Assembly: GCA_002328495.1 (NCBI GenBank)
Contig: DCUJ01000002.1
Span: 85,388-149,387, forward strand
DNA: 64,000 nucleotides
Source: Sulfurospirillum sp. UBA2217
GTDB taxonomy: Bacteria > Campylobacterota > Campylobacteria > Campylobacterales > Sulfurospirillaceae
Reading direction: 5' to 3'
A program made the position numbers and the translations under genes. Below the pieces are notes generated by a model that did no database searches, was not told where the DNA came from, and was given only the letters and a program-made list of their open reading frames with translations. Positions 50,547 to 58,147 of the stretch are shown here, piece by piece; position 1 is the first letter of the stretch; each line of letters starts with the position of its first letter.

Positions 50547-51506
50547 TTACTTTTGAGCTGTTTTAACGTGCGATTTAATCACTTTAGAGACTTCCCTGTA
50601 AAAAATCGACGCATCAAATTTAGTTAAATAGGCTTCACCGCCCGCCTCTTTGCCTCTTATTTCACTAAAGTGGTCGCTGATGGAGGAGTTAAAGATGATA
50701 GGAATGTCTTTAAATCTGGCATCCTCTTTTGCATTGGCAGCAAAGTGGAAGCCATCCATCTGTGGCATTTCTACATCACTGATGATGATTCTAACCTCAT
50801 CGACCATTCTATCGGTATAGGTTGAATAGAGTTCATTCAAGCGCTCCAACCCTTCAATGCCATCTTTGGCTTCTACCACGCGCATACCCATTTTTTTGAG
50901 TGCATCACTGACCAATTTTCGAGCGATCATACTGTCATCTAAAATCAAAGCCGTTCCGCCGATGATTTCAATGTCTTCATCGTGAACATCTATTTTAGGC
51001 TGATAAATTCCCAAAGCTTGTACCACGCTCTCTAAATCTAAAATCAACAAAACATCATCATTTTCGATGCGTGTCACACCCGTAATTTGACTTTTATCCA
51101 GTGAACCCATACCTGCAACAAACGATGCTGGCTCAATATCTTTCCAACTAATGCGACGAATTCGTTTGGCTTCGTGCACCACAAAACCGATTAAAATATC
51201 GCTAAATTCCGTAATGATGATACGAGGCTTAATTGAACCATCGTCTGGCTCTTGAATATTCATCCATTTTGCCAAATTGACCACAGGAATAACCACCCCA
51301 CGCAAGTCAAAAATACCCTCGATGTATTCAGGAACACCTGGAAGTTCTGTGAGGTTAGGAATTTTGATAATTTCCCGAACTTTGGCAACATTGACACCAT
51401 AAATTCCTTCGTAGACGCCTTTTTCTTCTTTTTTAAAGATACGAAAATCTACGAGCTCCATTTCGTTGGAGCCTACTTTTAATATACTATCTTTCGCTTT
51501 AGCCAT
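50547..51506 (-). CDS. cheV: CheV, CheW-receiver hybrid chemotaxis protein
   Basis: 319 residues: an N-terminal CheW domain (YGVNVAKVREIIKIPNLTELPGVPEYIEGIFDLRGVVIPV, seen as GIFDLRGVVIPVVNL) and a C-terminal receiver with LILDDSMIARK, the phospho-Asp in IISDVEMPQMDG, a Ser in FNSSIS and Lys in LTKFD. CheV couples receptors to CheA and adapts by phosphorylation. It heads the chemotaxis set, 9 bp after the LpxH/J-like gene. Confidence 0.96.
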   Translation of the reverse strand: MAKAKDSILKVGSNEMELVDFRIFKKEEKGVYEGIYGVNVAKVREIIKIPNLTELPGVPEYIEGIFDLRGVVIPVVNLAKWMNIQEPDDGSIKPRIIITEFSDILIGFVVHEAKRIRRISWKDIEPASFVAGMGSLDKSQITGVTRIENDDVLLILDLESVVQALGIYQPKIDVHDEDIEIIGGTALILDDSMIARKLVSDALKKMGMRVVEAKDGIEGLERLNELYSTYTDRMVDEVRIIISDVEMPQMDGFHFAANAKEDARFKDIPIIFNSSISDHFSEIRGKEAGGEAYLTKFDASIFYREVSKVIKSHVKTAQK

Positions 51507-51515
51507 TGCAGCCCC

Positions 51516-52259
51516 TTATTGCTTTGGACGTGACAGGTATTGCACAGGGACAAATTCTGTCTTCGGTGAAGATTGTACACAAAAATAACTTTGATTGCAC
51601 GCAAAAGATGAAAAATTGATATATTTTACACCATTCATTACAAAAGTGTTACCTTGATGGTAATGCCCCTCCACAATACAATCAACACCTAAAAGAGGAT
51701 AGTGATGCAACTTATCATTGACAATCTTTTCAAACGTGATAATTTTTTTACACAGGTTTTTCTGCCTCTGATTCACCTCAATCCTCGTTGAAATAGCCCC
51801 TTTTAAAAGGATATCGATACATCCAAGCACTTTTAAAATACCTTTATGTCGAATGAGTGCGGTGTACACACTGTGCAATTTTCCACCATACCGATCGCCA
51901 TGTGAGACTAAGCAGACATTTCCATCGGGAAGTCTACATGTAAGCGGTTGATTCTCGATGGGAACAACCTTTACATGTAAGAACAGTTTAGAAAGATTAA
52001 AATCGTGATTTCCCTCGAAATAGACGATTTCACACACGTGTGAAATTTCGTTGATTAGGTCGATGTAGGGTTGGTATTTCTTGACCCGATAGGCAATGCC
52101 TCCCACGAGTAGGTCAAACATATCGCCCATCAAAAAGAGTTGTGGCGGTGGATTTTGCTTTATCTCGTGCAAAAAATCCAAAAAAAAGTGCCTCTGGGTA
52201 CTATCGTGTGCATCTGCGATAAAGAGTGCCCCTTCTTGGATGGTAATGCTAGGGAACAT
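51516..52259 (-). CDS. calcineurin-like metallophosphoesterase, LpxH/LpxJ-type (UDP-diacylglucosamine hydrolase)
   Basis: About 247 residues from the ATG that overlaps the argC stop by 11 bp. Metal-site motifs in order: FIADAHD, LMGDMFDLLVG, FEGNHDF, SHGDRYGG and EGHYHQGNT. LpxH, or the LpxJ form I recall for epsilonproteobacteria, splits UDP-2,3-diacylglucosamine to lipid X before LpxB acts; lpxB is three genes upstream. A general phosphoesterase cannot be ruled out. It carries one full TTACATGTAA and one near-copy 37 bp apart. Confidence 0.7.
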   Translation of the reverse strand: MFPSITIQEGALFIADAHDSTQRHFFLDFLHEIKQNPPPQLFLMGDMFDLLVGGIAYRVKKYQPYIDLINEISHVCEIVYFEGNHDFNLSKLFLHVKVVPIENQPLTCRLPDGNVCLVSHGDRYGGKLHSVYTALIRHKGILKVLGCIDILLKGAISTRIEVNQRQKNLCKKIITFEKIVNDKLHHYPLLGVDCIVEGHYHQGNTFVMNGVKYINFSSFACNQSYFCVQSSPKTEFVPVQYLSRPKQ

Positions 52260-53262
52260 AGGCGATAATAGGAATACCCGTGCGCTCATCAAGCCCACAC
52301 ATAAGGTTGGCATTGACCACCGCTTGTGAAGAAGCTCCACGTAAAAGATTGTCGATGCTAGAAGATATAAAAATCGACTTTCCTTTTTGGCTCACAAAGA
52401 TATCGCAAAAGTTCGTTCCAGCGGTAGATTTGATATCCACAGGATTTTCACGAATACGCACAAAGGGACTTTGAGCATAAAATACTGTTAAAACAGCCTT
52501 TGCATCAATCATTTCAGTGGTCTGCACATACGAGCTTATCAACATTCCTCGACTTACAGGTAAGAGATGGGGTACAAAATTGACTTCAAAATTATGCCCG
52601 CTGAATAAGCGAAGTTTTTCTGCGATTTCAGGTTCATGGCGATGTTTCAAAGGATTGTACGCAAAAATATTTTCATTGATGCTCACAAAATGGGCTGTCG
52701 TACTTGGCTTTTTTCCCGCACCCGAAACACCGCTCTTGGCATCGATAAATATCGGAGCTTCTTTATTGAGATACGCTAAAAATGGCAAAATTCCTAAAAT
52801 GGAAGCCGTTGGATAACAGCCAGGATTGGCTACCAAACGCGCTTTTTTTATCTTTTCTGTATTGATTTCAGGAAGTCCATACACTGCCTCTTTTAAATGT
52901 TCTTTATCTTCATGTTCGCAGTAATGCTTCTCATACGCCTCTAATTCCAAACGATAATCCGCAGAGAGGTCAACCACCTTTACATGTAATCCCAAAAGCT
53001 CTTTTGCAAAACCCATTGCCGCTTTATGCGGAAGAGCCAAAAAAGCTAATTCTGCTTTTTGTGCCACCTCTTTGGCATCGGCTTTAAACACCTCTTGCTC
53101 AAAAACACCCAACAACGCAGGATGTAACTCGCTGGCCTTAGTTCCACCTTCTGTTGTTGCGATATAAGTAATGTTAAAATGGGGATGCTGAATCAAAATT
53201 TTTATCAACTCTAAGCCTGTATAACCGCTTGCTCCGATGATGGCTACATTGATTTTTTTCAT
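52249..53262 (-). CDS. argC: ArgC, N-acetyl-gamma-glutamyl-phosphate reductase
   Basis: 337 residues: the Rossmann loop AIIGASGYTGLELIKIL, HPHFNITYIAT, the catalytic Cys in VANPGCYPTASILGI, DAKSGVSGAGKKP and HRHEPEI, with the C-terminal FISSSIDNLLRGASSQAVVN (DNLLRGASSQAVVN). It is the NADPH-dependent third step of arginine synthesis. It begins 3 bp after greA and overlaps the phosphoesterase gene. No other arg gene is near. Confidence 0.96.
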   Translation of the reverse strand: MKKINVAIIGASGYTGLELIKILIQHPHFNITYIATTEGGTKASELHPALLGVFEQEVFKADAKEVAQKAELAFLALPHKAAMGFAKELLGLHVKVVDLSADYRLELEAYEKHYCEHEDKEHLKEAVYGLPEINTEKIKKARLVANPGCYPTASILGILPFLAYLNKEAPIFIDAKSGVSGAGKKPSTTAHFVSINENIFAYNPLKHRHEPEIAEKLRLFSGHNFEVNFVPHLLPVSRGMLISSYVQTTEMIDAKAVLTVFYAQSPFVRIRENPVDIKSTAGTNFCDIFVSQKGKSIFISSSIDNLLRGASSQAVVNANLMCGLDERTGIPIIAYVP

Positions 53263-53265
53263 CCC

Positions 53266-53760
53266 TTATCCTTCAAAATCAATTTCATGGTATGCGATTT
53301 CTAAAATCTCATACGTTTGTGTGCCTGAGGGTAAATTCATCACCACCTCATCGCCCTCACTTTTACCCATCAGTTGCTTTGACAAAGGTGAATGATATGA
53401 AATCAAGCCTTTATACGCATTGCTCTCCGTACTACCCACAATCGTGTACGTCACCTCTTCGTTCGTATCCAAATTTTCAAGCATAACGGTTGAGCCAAAG
53501 CGTACTTTATCATGCTCATAGCTTTTTGGGTTGATAACTTGGGAACGTGAGACTAAATCACTAAGCTCTCCGATACGCGCGTCAATAAATGCCAGTCTAT
53601 CTTTAGCAGCGTGATATTCAGCATTTTCTTTCAAATCGCCGTGACTGCGTGCGATGTCTAGTTCTATCACCGTTTCAGGGCGTTGTCGTTTTTTCAGATC
53701 GCTAAGTTCATGAGTCAATTTTTTATAGCCATATTCGGTCATAGGCTCTTTTGTGTTCAT
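53266..53760 (-). CDS. greA: GreA, transcription elongation factor
   Basis: 164 residues from the ATG behind GAGGAG; an in-frame Met six codons upstream is inside lpxB. The N-terminal coiled coil has MTEYGYKKLTHELSDLKKRQRP, with the acidic tip motif DIARSHGDLKENAEYHAAKDR (DLKENAEYH). The C-terminal FKBP-like domain has the ISYHSPLSKQLMGKSEGDEV pocket. It restarts backtracked RNA polymerase by transcript cleavage. It overlaps lpxB by 4 bp, the lpxB-greA order also recalled from C. jejuni. Confidence 0.97.
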   Translation of the reverse strand: MNTKEPMTEYGYKKLTHELSDLKKRQRPETVIELDIARSHGDLKENAEYHAAKDRLAFIDARIGELSDLVSRSQVINPKSYEHDKVRFGSTVMLENLDTNEEVTYTIVGSTESNAYKGLISYHSPLSKQLMGKSEGDEVVMNLPSGTQTYEILEIAYHEIDFEG

Positions 53761-54800
53761 CGCGTATACTCCTCGCATAATAATTTCACCATAGCCTCTT
53801 GGCTACCATGGTCTAACATCGAACGTAATTGTTTGGCATGGTTAAAAAAAGCTTCTTTATCGGTCGTCTCATAGACCTTGAGTAGATTTTCAACCGTAAC
53901 GGCATCTTGAAGCAATTCGGTATGTAAAGGCGCCATCTTAGCAAAATCGCATAAAATATTAGCAAGCCCCACATGCGCAAGCTTAACAAATTTTCGCCCT
54001 ATCCAATAATCAAACGCCTTTGCCTTATACGCAAGCACAAAAGGAACACCCACAAGGGCGGCTTCAAGCGTCGCGGTTCCAGAACACACAAAGGCAAATT
54101 CACTACGGTCAAAGGCTTCATAAGCACTACGGCACACCACAAAATCCCCGACAACACCGTACATCTTTGCTATGTCATCGTCATCCAAATGGGACGGAAT
54201 GACTAAAAGTTTTTCTTTCCCTTCAATACGTGAAGCCAGCTCTTTAAAAATAGGCATCAATCGTGCAATCTCACTTTTTCGACTTCCAGGCAAAAAAGCG
54301 ATAGCCCCCTCTTTGTCTGCACGAACCTTAAAGAGTGGAATCTCATCCAACAAAGGATGTCCCACATACTGAGCCTTGGTATAAAAACTCTGTTCAAACG
54401 GCAAAATAGATGCCAATCTTGTGCAATACTTTTCTATCAACGCCACACGATGGGGTTTCCATGCCCACACCTGAGGCAAGATATAGTAAATAATTTCAAT
54501 GCTAGGATTGAGAGCCCGAATCGCTTTGGCTAAAGGTAAGTTAAACGCTGGCGAGTCAATTAAAAGCACTTTATCGACAAACAGACTCATACGAGACATC
54601 ACTTTAATCGCATGTTTGGCTTTACGGATTTTGGGCAGTGCATCCAAAATTCCCATAACCGAAAAAGCACGCGAAGGTAAAAATGGCTTTCCAAATCGTT
54701 CATCAAAAATACCATACATTTCATACGTATCTAATGCCTTGAGTAAAGGGGAAAGGTGTAAATTAGCAGAAGGCTCAAGTGCCGAGACCAATAACTTCAC
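53757..54800 (-). CDS. lpxB: LpxB, lipid A disaccharide synthase
   Basis: 347 residues of a GT-B/GT19 enzyme: SALEPSANLHLSPLL, LIDSPAFNLPLAKAI, YYILPQVWAWKPHRV, YVGHPLLDEI, LPGSRKSEI, FVCSGTATLEAALVGVPFVLAYK. It joins lipid X and UDP-diacylglucosamine. It heads the lpxB-greA-argC-LpxH/J-cheV-cheA-cheW chain and is divergent from surE. Confidence 0.96.
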   Translation of the reverse strand: MKLLVSALEPSANLHLSPLLKALDTYEMYGIFDERFGKPFLPSRAFSVMGILDALPKIRKAKHAIKVMSRMSLFVDKVLLIDSPAFNLPLAKAIRALNPSIEIIYYILPQVWAWKPHRVALIEKYCTRLASILPFEQSFYTKAQYVGHPLLDEIPLFKVRADKEGAIAFLPGSRKSEIARLMPIFKELASRIEGKEKLLVIPSHLDDDDIAKMYGVVGDFVVCRSAYEAFDRSEFAFVCSGTATLEAALVGVPFVLAYKAKAFDYWIGRKFVKLAHVGLANILCDFAKMAPLHTELLQDAVTVENLLKVYETTDKEAFFNHAKQLRSMLDHGSQEAMVKLLCEEYTR

Positions 54801-54872
54801 AAAATATCCTCATACATAAATAGTTTAGGAGATAATAGTAAAATATCTCTTAAAAATGAAACCCTCTTTTGC

Positions 54873-54878
54873 TATAAT
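54873..54878 (+). promoter_or_regulatory. extended -10 promoter of surE
   Basis: TTTTGCTATAATGG gives TATAAT with an upstream TTTTG, the typical sigma-70 form in Campylobacter and relatives. It lies 25 bp before the surE ATG in the spacer divergent from lpxB. Confidence 0.7.
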
Positions 54879-54902
54879 GGATAAAAAAGTAGGCAAATCC
54901 CC

Positions 54903-55688
54903 ATGAAACGCATTTTAATCACCAACGATGATGGCTTTGAAAGTGCGGGGCTTCACGCTTTAGCACGTGCACTTCGTCCTTTAGGGCATGTCACCATTGT
55001 TGCACCCAGCTCTGAGAAATCGGCGTGTGGGCACTCCCTCACCCTCACCCGTCCGCTTCGTTTCATCTCCCTTGAAGATGACTTTTTTAAACTGGACGAT
55101 GGCACACCCACGGATTGTATTTACCTCTCTATTAACGCTCTTTTTGAAGGTGATAGTAAACCTGATTTGGTGGTGAGTGGCATCAATAAAGGCTCAAACT
55201 TAGGAGAGGACATCACCTACAGTGGAACAGCAAGTGCAGCGATGGAAGCGGCATTGCATGGGGTTCCTGCCATTGCAATCTCGCAAGTTTATGTGGGAGG
55301 CCCTCAAAATATTGAGCTGAGTCATGGGTATGATTTGGCGGAGCAAACCGTGTATGATTTGGCTAAAAAGATTTTGGAAGGTACCTACCCTTTAGGTGAA
55401 CGTCGCTTTTTAAATGTCAATATTCCCCCTCTACGCCCCAACGAATGCAAAGGCTACAAAATCACCCGTGCGGGGCACCGCATGTACGGCAATGACGCGC
55501 ATCTGCACCGCAACCCACGGGGTGAGGAGTATTATTGGCTGGGTGTGCACACGCTTGAATGGATTAAAAGTGAAAACAATGACTGTGATCTCAGTGCCAT
55601 TGAAGAGGGATACATCTCTATTACGCCTGTAAAACTCGATATGACTGCACACGATGAACTAGAAAATTTAAAGCAATGGATACAATAA
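54903..55688 (+). CDS. surE: SurE, 5'/3'-nucleotidase
   Basis: 261 residues: the signature RILITNDDGFESAGLHAL with the metal Asp pair, VAPSSEKSACGHSLTL, GTPTDCIYL, SGINKGSNLGEDITYSGTASAAMEA and LNVNIPPL. It dephosphorylates nucleoside monophosphates in stress survival. Its stop TAA overlaps the ATG of the tcdA-like gene (TAATG), so the two are coupled. Confidence 0.97.
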   Translation: MKRILITNDDGFESAGLHALARALRPLGHVTIVAPSSEKSACGHSLTLTRPLRFISLEDDFFKLDDGTPTDCIYLSINALFEGDSKPDLVVSGINKGSNLGEDITYSGTASAAMEAALHGVPAIAISQVYVGGPQNIELSHGYDLAEQTVYDLAKKILEGTYPLGERRFLNVNIPPLRPNECKGYKITRAGHRMYGNDAHLHRNPRGEEYYWLGVHTLEWIKSENNDCDLSAIEEGYISITPVKLDMTAHDELENLKQWIQ

Positions 55689-56332
55689 TGGATGATCGCT
55701 TTACCAGAGTGCGCTGTGTTTTGGGGGAGGATTTTGAGAAACTCCAAAATGCTCACGTTTTACTTTTGGGTGTGGGAGGTGTGGGAAGTGTCTGCTTAGA
55801 TGCGCTCTTTCGCACAGGCATTGGGTGCATTACTATTGTGGATGATGATGTCTATGACATCACGAACCAAAACCGCCAATTGGGTTCTGAAGCGGTGGGC
55901 GAAGTGAAGGTCACACACCTTGCCTCCTTGTATCCCAATATCACACCCATTCACGTCCTTATCACCCCTGCTTGGGTCGAAGCGTTTGATTTTTCACCCT
56001 ACGATGTGGTCATTGATGCCATTGATGATATGCCTACCAAAGTTGCCATTGCGCATAAAACAAGCGAAAAACTCTTAAGTTCCAGCGGCAGTGCCAAAAA
56101 ACTTGACCCCACCCGTATCCGCACCGCTTCTATCTGGAAAACCCACGGCGATGCGTTGGCGAAAAAGATGCGTTATGAGCTTAAAAAGAGCGGTTTTAAG
56201 GGAGATTTTCTCACCGTATATTCAGATGAAGAGCCTACATGTAAAGAGTTAGGAAGCCTCATGTGCGTCACAGGCGCTTTTGGCTTTGCACTGGCATCGT
56301 TGGCGATTCGGAAGATTATGGGAAGAGCATAA
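55688..56332 (+). CDS. tcdA: TcdA-like E1/ThiF-family tRNA threonylcarbamoyladenosine dehydratase
   Basis: About 214 residues. The ATP loop LLLGVGGVGSVCLDALFRTGIG, the DDDVYDITNQNRQ motif with the Arg finger, and VIDAIDDMPTKVAI identify the E1-like adenylating fold. LMCVTGAFG carries the C-terminal cysteine, as in TcdA, which cyclises t6A to ct6A in tRNA. The CxxC zinc pairs of MoeB/ThiF are missing, which supports TcdA. I prefer the ATG in TAATG over one four codons upstream. The 3' end is overlapped antisense by a decayed sua5-like fragment. Confidence 0.85.
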   Translation: MDDRFTRVRCVLGEDFEKLQNAHVLLLGVGGVGSVCLDALFRTGIGCITIVDDDVYDITNQNRQLGSEAVGEVKVTHLASLYPNITPIHVLITPAWVEAFDFSPYDVVIDAIDDMPTKVAIAHKTSEKLLSSSGSAKKLDPTRIRTASIWKTHGDALAKKMRYELKKSGFKGDFLTVYSDEEPTCKELGSLMCVTGAFGFALASLAIRKIMGRA

Positions 56333-56458
56333 AGAGCTTATTTCTTCAGAAAAATCTTTACATGTAAAGACAATAACATCAGCTCTTTGTAATGCAAAAG
56401 TTTTCTCAAATCCTTGTTTACTAGGAGGTGAAGAAGTCGAAAACATAAGACGGGACAA
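56321..56458 (-). pseudogene. decayed 3' fragment duplicated from the Sua5-like gene
   Basis: On the minus strand, about 46 codons read FSTSSPPSKQGFEKTFA then RADVIVFTCKDF. They match the C-terminal part of the intact Sua5-like gene at 57701-58141 (YSTSSNSSGKGFDETFA, RADVIVFTCRNF). The DNA is clearly alike too, including a shared ACATGTA at the TCK/TCR codons. The frame then runs antisense into tcdA and the N-terminal two thirds are absent. It is a remnant, not a working gene. Confidence 0.7.
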
Positions 56459-56504
56459 GCTACTTTGTTTTTTACATGTAAAATTTAGCCTTAATAGACA
56501 TTCC

Positions 56505-57038
56505 TCAACCCTCCAACGCCATCAACGATGCCTTAGCACAAGCAATGCGTTTGGCAATATCTTCTCCCTTTTTATCCATAAAATCAATTTGAATTTTATA
56601 CACCAAATCCGCTCCCTCAAAAAAACTAAACACCACATACCCTGCATAGAGTTTGGCTTCTTTGGTTTTTTTTCCAGGGTCTAGGGGGTCGTTTTCATAT
56701 ATCAGTACATGTAAACGAAGCGAGTCTTTGGAGGGTGTTTCTCCAAACTCTCTTATTAAGATATTTCGGACTTCGTTAAGGTCTAAACGCTCAAAAAGCT
56801 TTGAGGGGGCATAGTGCGATTTTTGTGTCTCAAGGTCTACGACAAGCCCTTGTGTACGGATGGCTTCTTGAAAGGCGTGTACTTTTTCTTTGAAGTAAAC
56901 ACGTTCAAACACCACCGTTTCTTTGTGGCATTCAAGGCGTAAAGAGCGACAACTGGTTTTTGTAACCTGCGTGTAGATGGCATAAGCTAAGAACACAAAA
57001 ATGGCAAATCCTAGCACAAGCAAGAGCTTTTTTAACAT
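56505..57038 (-). CDS. membrane-anchored protein of unknown function
   Basis: 177 residues with an AAAGGGG ribosome site. One N-terminal membrane helix (LLLVLGFAIFVFLAYAIYT) is followed by a mixed alpha/beta domain facing the periplasm, with CRSLRLEC as a possible disulfide pair and VVFSFFEGADLVYKIQIDF as the most hydrophobic strand. I recognise no family. It is divergent from a promoter with ACATATGT palindromes, one of which (57058-57069) lies about 20 bp before its start and should affect it. Confidence 0.6.
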   Translation of the reverse strand: MLKKLLLVLGFAIFVFLAYAIYTQVTKTSCRSLRLECHKETVVFERVYFKEKVHAFQEAIRTQGLVVDLETQKSHYAPSKLFERLDLNEVRNILIREFGETPSKDSLRLHVLIYENDPLDPGKKTKEAKLYAGYVVFSFFEGADLVYKIQIDFMDKKGEDIAKRIACAKASLMALEG

Positions 57039-57057
57039 CTCAAAACCCCTTTATTTT

Positions 57058-57133
57058 AAACATATGTTTGAAAAAATTATACCTTCATAGTGCACATATG
57101 TCAATAATAACTCTTGACATTATGCACATATGT
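57058..57133. promoter_or_regulatory. three ACATATGT palindromes at 32-34 bp spacing, probable operator array
   Basis: ACATATGT occurs at 57060-57067 (within the 12-bp palindrome AAACATATGTTT), at 57094-57101 and at 57126-57133 (within CACATATGTG). The last two share the longer direct repeat TGCACATATGT. Spacings of 34 and 32 bp put all three on about the same helix face. The third lies between the -35 and -10 boxes of the plus-strand promoter, where a repressor would block polymerase. Confidence 0.65.
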
Positions 57134-57143
57134 GTATTATAAT
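57114..57143 (+). promoter_or_regulatory. strong sigma-70 promoter TTGACA-18-TATAAT
   Basis: TTGACA at 57114-57119 and TATAAT at 57138-57143 are both consensus, which is rare in this phylum where -35 boxes are usually absent. It drives the broken DUF134 reading frame and then the cysteine-rich gene at 57413. Confidence 0.75.
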
Positions 57144-57174
57144 GTCGAGACCTTATAAGGAAATAGGAATTTTC

Positions 57175-57409
57175 ATGGCTAAAAATCCAAAAGAGAGTGG
57201 TCAGTCATCCTCCGATGTTTCATACCTTTAAACCCGCAGGAGTGGTTGGGAACAACCTTGAAGAGTATTATGCTCGAACTCGATGAATACGAAGGTCTTG
57301 AGTTGAATCGTGTGCGTAAAAAAGTGGCTTCAATGCTTAAAATAGATGATGTTAAAATATTTCACATCTTTTGTGAAATTGAAATGTCTCATATCCAAAG
57401 AAAGGATTA
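57175..57409 (+). pseudogene. disrupted DUF134/UPF0251-type DNA-binding protein
   Basis: An ATG behind AAGGAAATAGG opens MAKNPKES and continues to VSYL, then stops. One extra C in TACCTTTAAA causes this: with it removed the frame reads SYFKPAGV, the hallmark of the DUF134/UPF0251 family. A second shift is needed after LEE to reach MLELDEYEGLEL (family LTxDEYEALRL), and it then jumps to RVRKKVASML, which matches the end of the family. The helix-turn-helix between is deleted. So it is a dead regulator gene keeping its promoter and ribosome site. Confidence 0.6.
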
Positions 57410-57412
57410 ATA

Positions 57413-57691
57413 ATGTTTGGAAAGAAGAATGCTAACCGTTGTGGAAACGGTATAAATCAAAATGGTAGACATGGTGCTAATATGCAAGATAATGGACATC
57501 AAGGTAATGGTCTAGGCGGTGGACGCAATAACGGTGGAGCTTTTGGCACAGGCGGTTTTTGTGTCTGTACCAAATGTGGTGAAAAAGTTCCTCACCAAAG
57601 AGGTGTGAAATGTACCACTCAAAAATGCCCTGCATGTGAACATACTCTTGTGCGAGAAGAACTTATCCAACACAAAGAAGATAAAATGTAG
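57413..57691 (+). CDS. small Gly/Asn-rich protein with C-terminal cysteine knuckle
   Basis: 92 residues. The first half is low complexity in Gly, Asn and His (GNGLGGGRNNGGAFGTGG). The second half has CVCTKCGEKVPHQRGVKC and CPACEHTLVRE, six cysteines in a rubredoxin/zinc-ribbon-like order. Similar CxxCG-x-PHxRG-x-C knuckles occur in small proteins next to DUF134 regulators and NifX-like Fe-Mo cluster proteins, as I recall. The DUF134 remnant just upstream supports that link. Function is unknown; a metal or Fe-S site is likely. Confidence 0.65.
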   Translation: MFGKKNANRCGNGINQNGRHGANMQDNGHQGNGLGGGRNNGGAFGTGGFCVCTKCGEKVPHQRGVKCTTQKCPACEHTLVREELIQHKEDKM

Positions 57692-57700
57692 TCTTTTGGC

Positions 57701-58141
57701 TTATCTTATTTTCTTTATCTTTCTTTTTCCTAGCCTGTAGATAGACGAAGGTTTATCTTCAAAAAAATTTCTACATGTAAAGACAATTACATCGGCTCTT
57801 TCTTTGGCAAAGGTTTCATCAAAGCCTTTGCCACTAGAGTTTGACGAAGTAGAATAACTCCACTTAAGCTTTTGTAGAAACTGCAAATGCGCTTCATCTT
57901 TGACCACACGAATTGCTAATCCACACGGATATACAAAGCTTGTTTTTTGGGCTCTGCGGACACGGTTTTTATGGTGTTTAGGAACTCTAGTAAAACGACG
58001 AAGGGTGGTGAGTGAATCCACACTCATCAAAAATGATTTACCGCTTGGGCGGTTTTTCGTCTTGATGAGTGCTTCAGCATTTTGAGAGAGGAACCCAGCT
58101 GTTGTCTCTGTTTGTGCAAGATAAACAAGATCTGGGTTCAT
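57701..58141 (-). CDS. short Sua5/YciO/YrdC-family protein
   Basis: 146 residues. LAQTETTAGFLSQN, the KNRPSGKSFLM segment, RFTRVPKHHKNRVRRAQKTSFVYP and AIRVVKDE follow the pattern of short Sua5/YrdC-like proteins of epsilonproteobacteria, and YSTSSNSSG-x-FDE lies where YrdC has its SSANxSG loop. YrdC/TsaC makes threonylcarbamoyl-AMP for t6A. This form lacks part of the usual ~190-residue domain, so its activity is uncertain. It starts 6 bp after carB. A C-terminal fragment of the same gene is duplicated at 56321-56458. Confidence 0.7.
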   Translation of the reverse strand: MNPDLVYLAQTETTAGFLSQNAEALIKTKNRPSGKSFLMSVDSLTTLRRFTRVPKHHKNRVRRAQKTSFVYPCGLAIRVVKDEAHLQFLQKLKWSYSTSSNSSGKGFDETFAKERADVIVFTCRNFFEDKPSSIYRLGKRKIKKIR

Positions 58142-58147
58142 GGTTTT

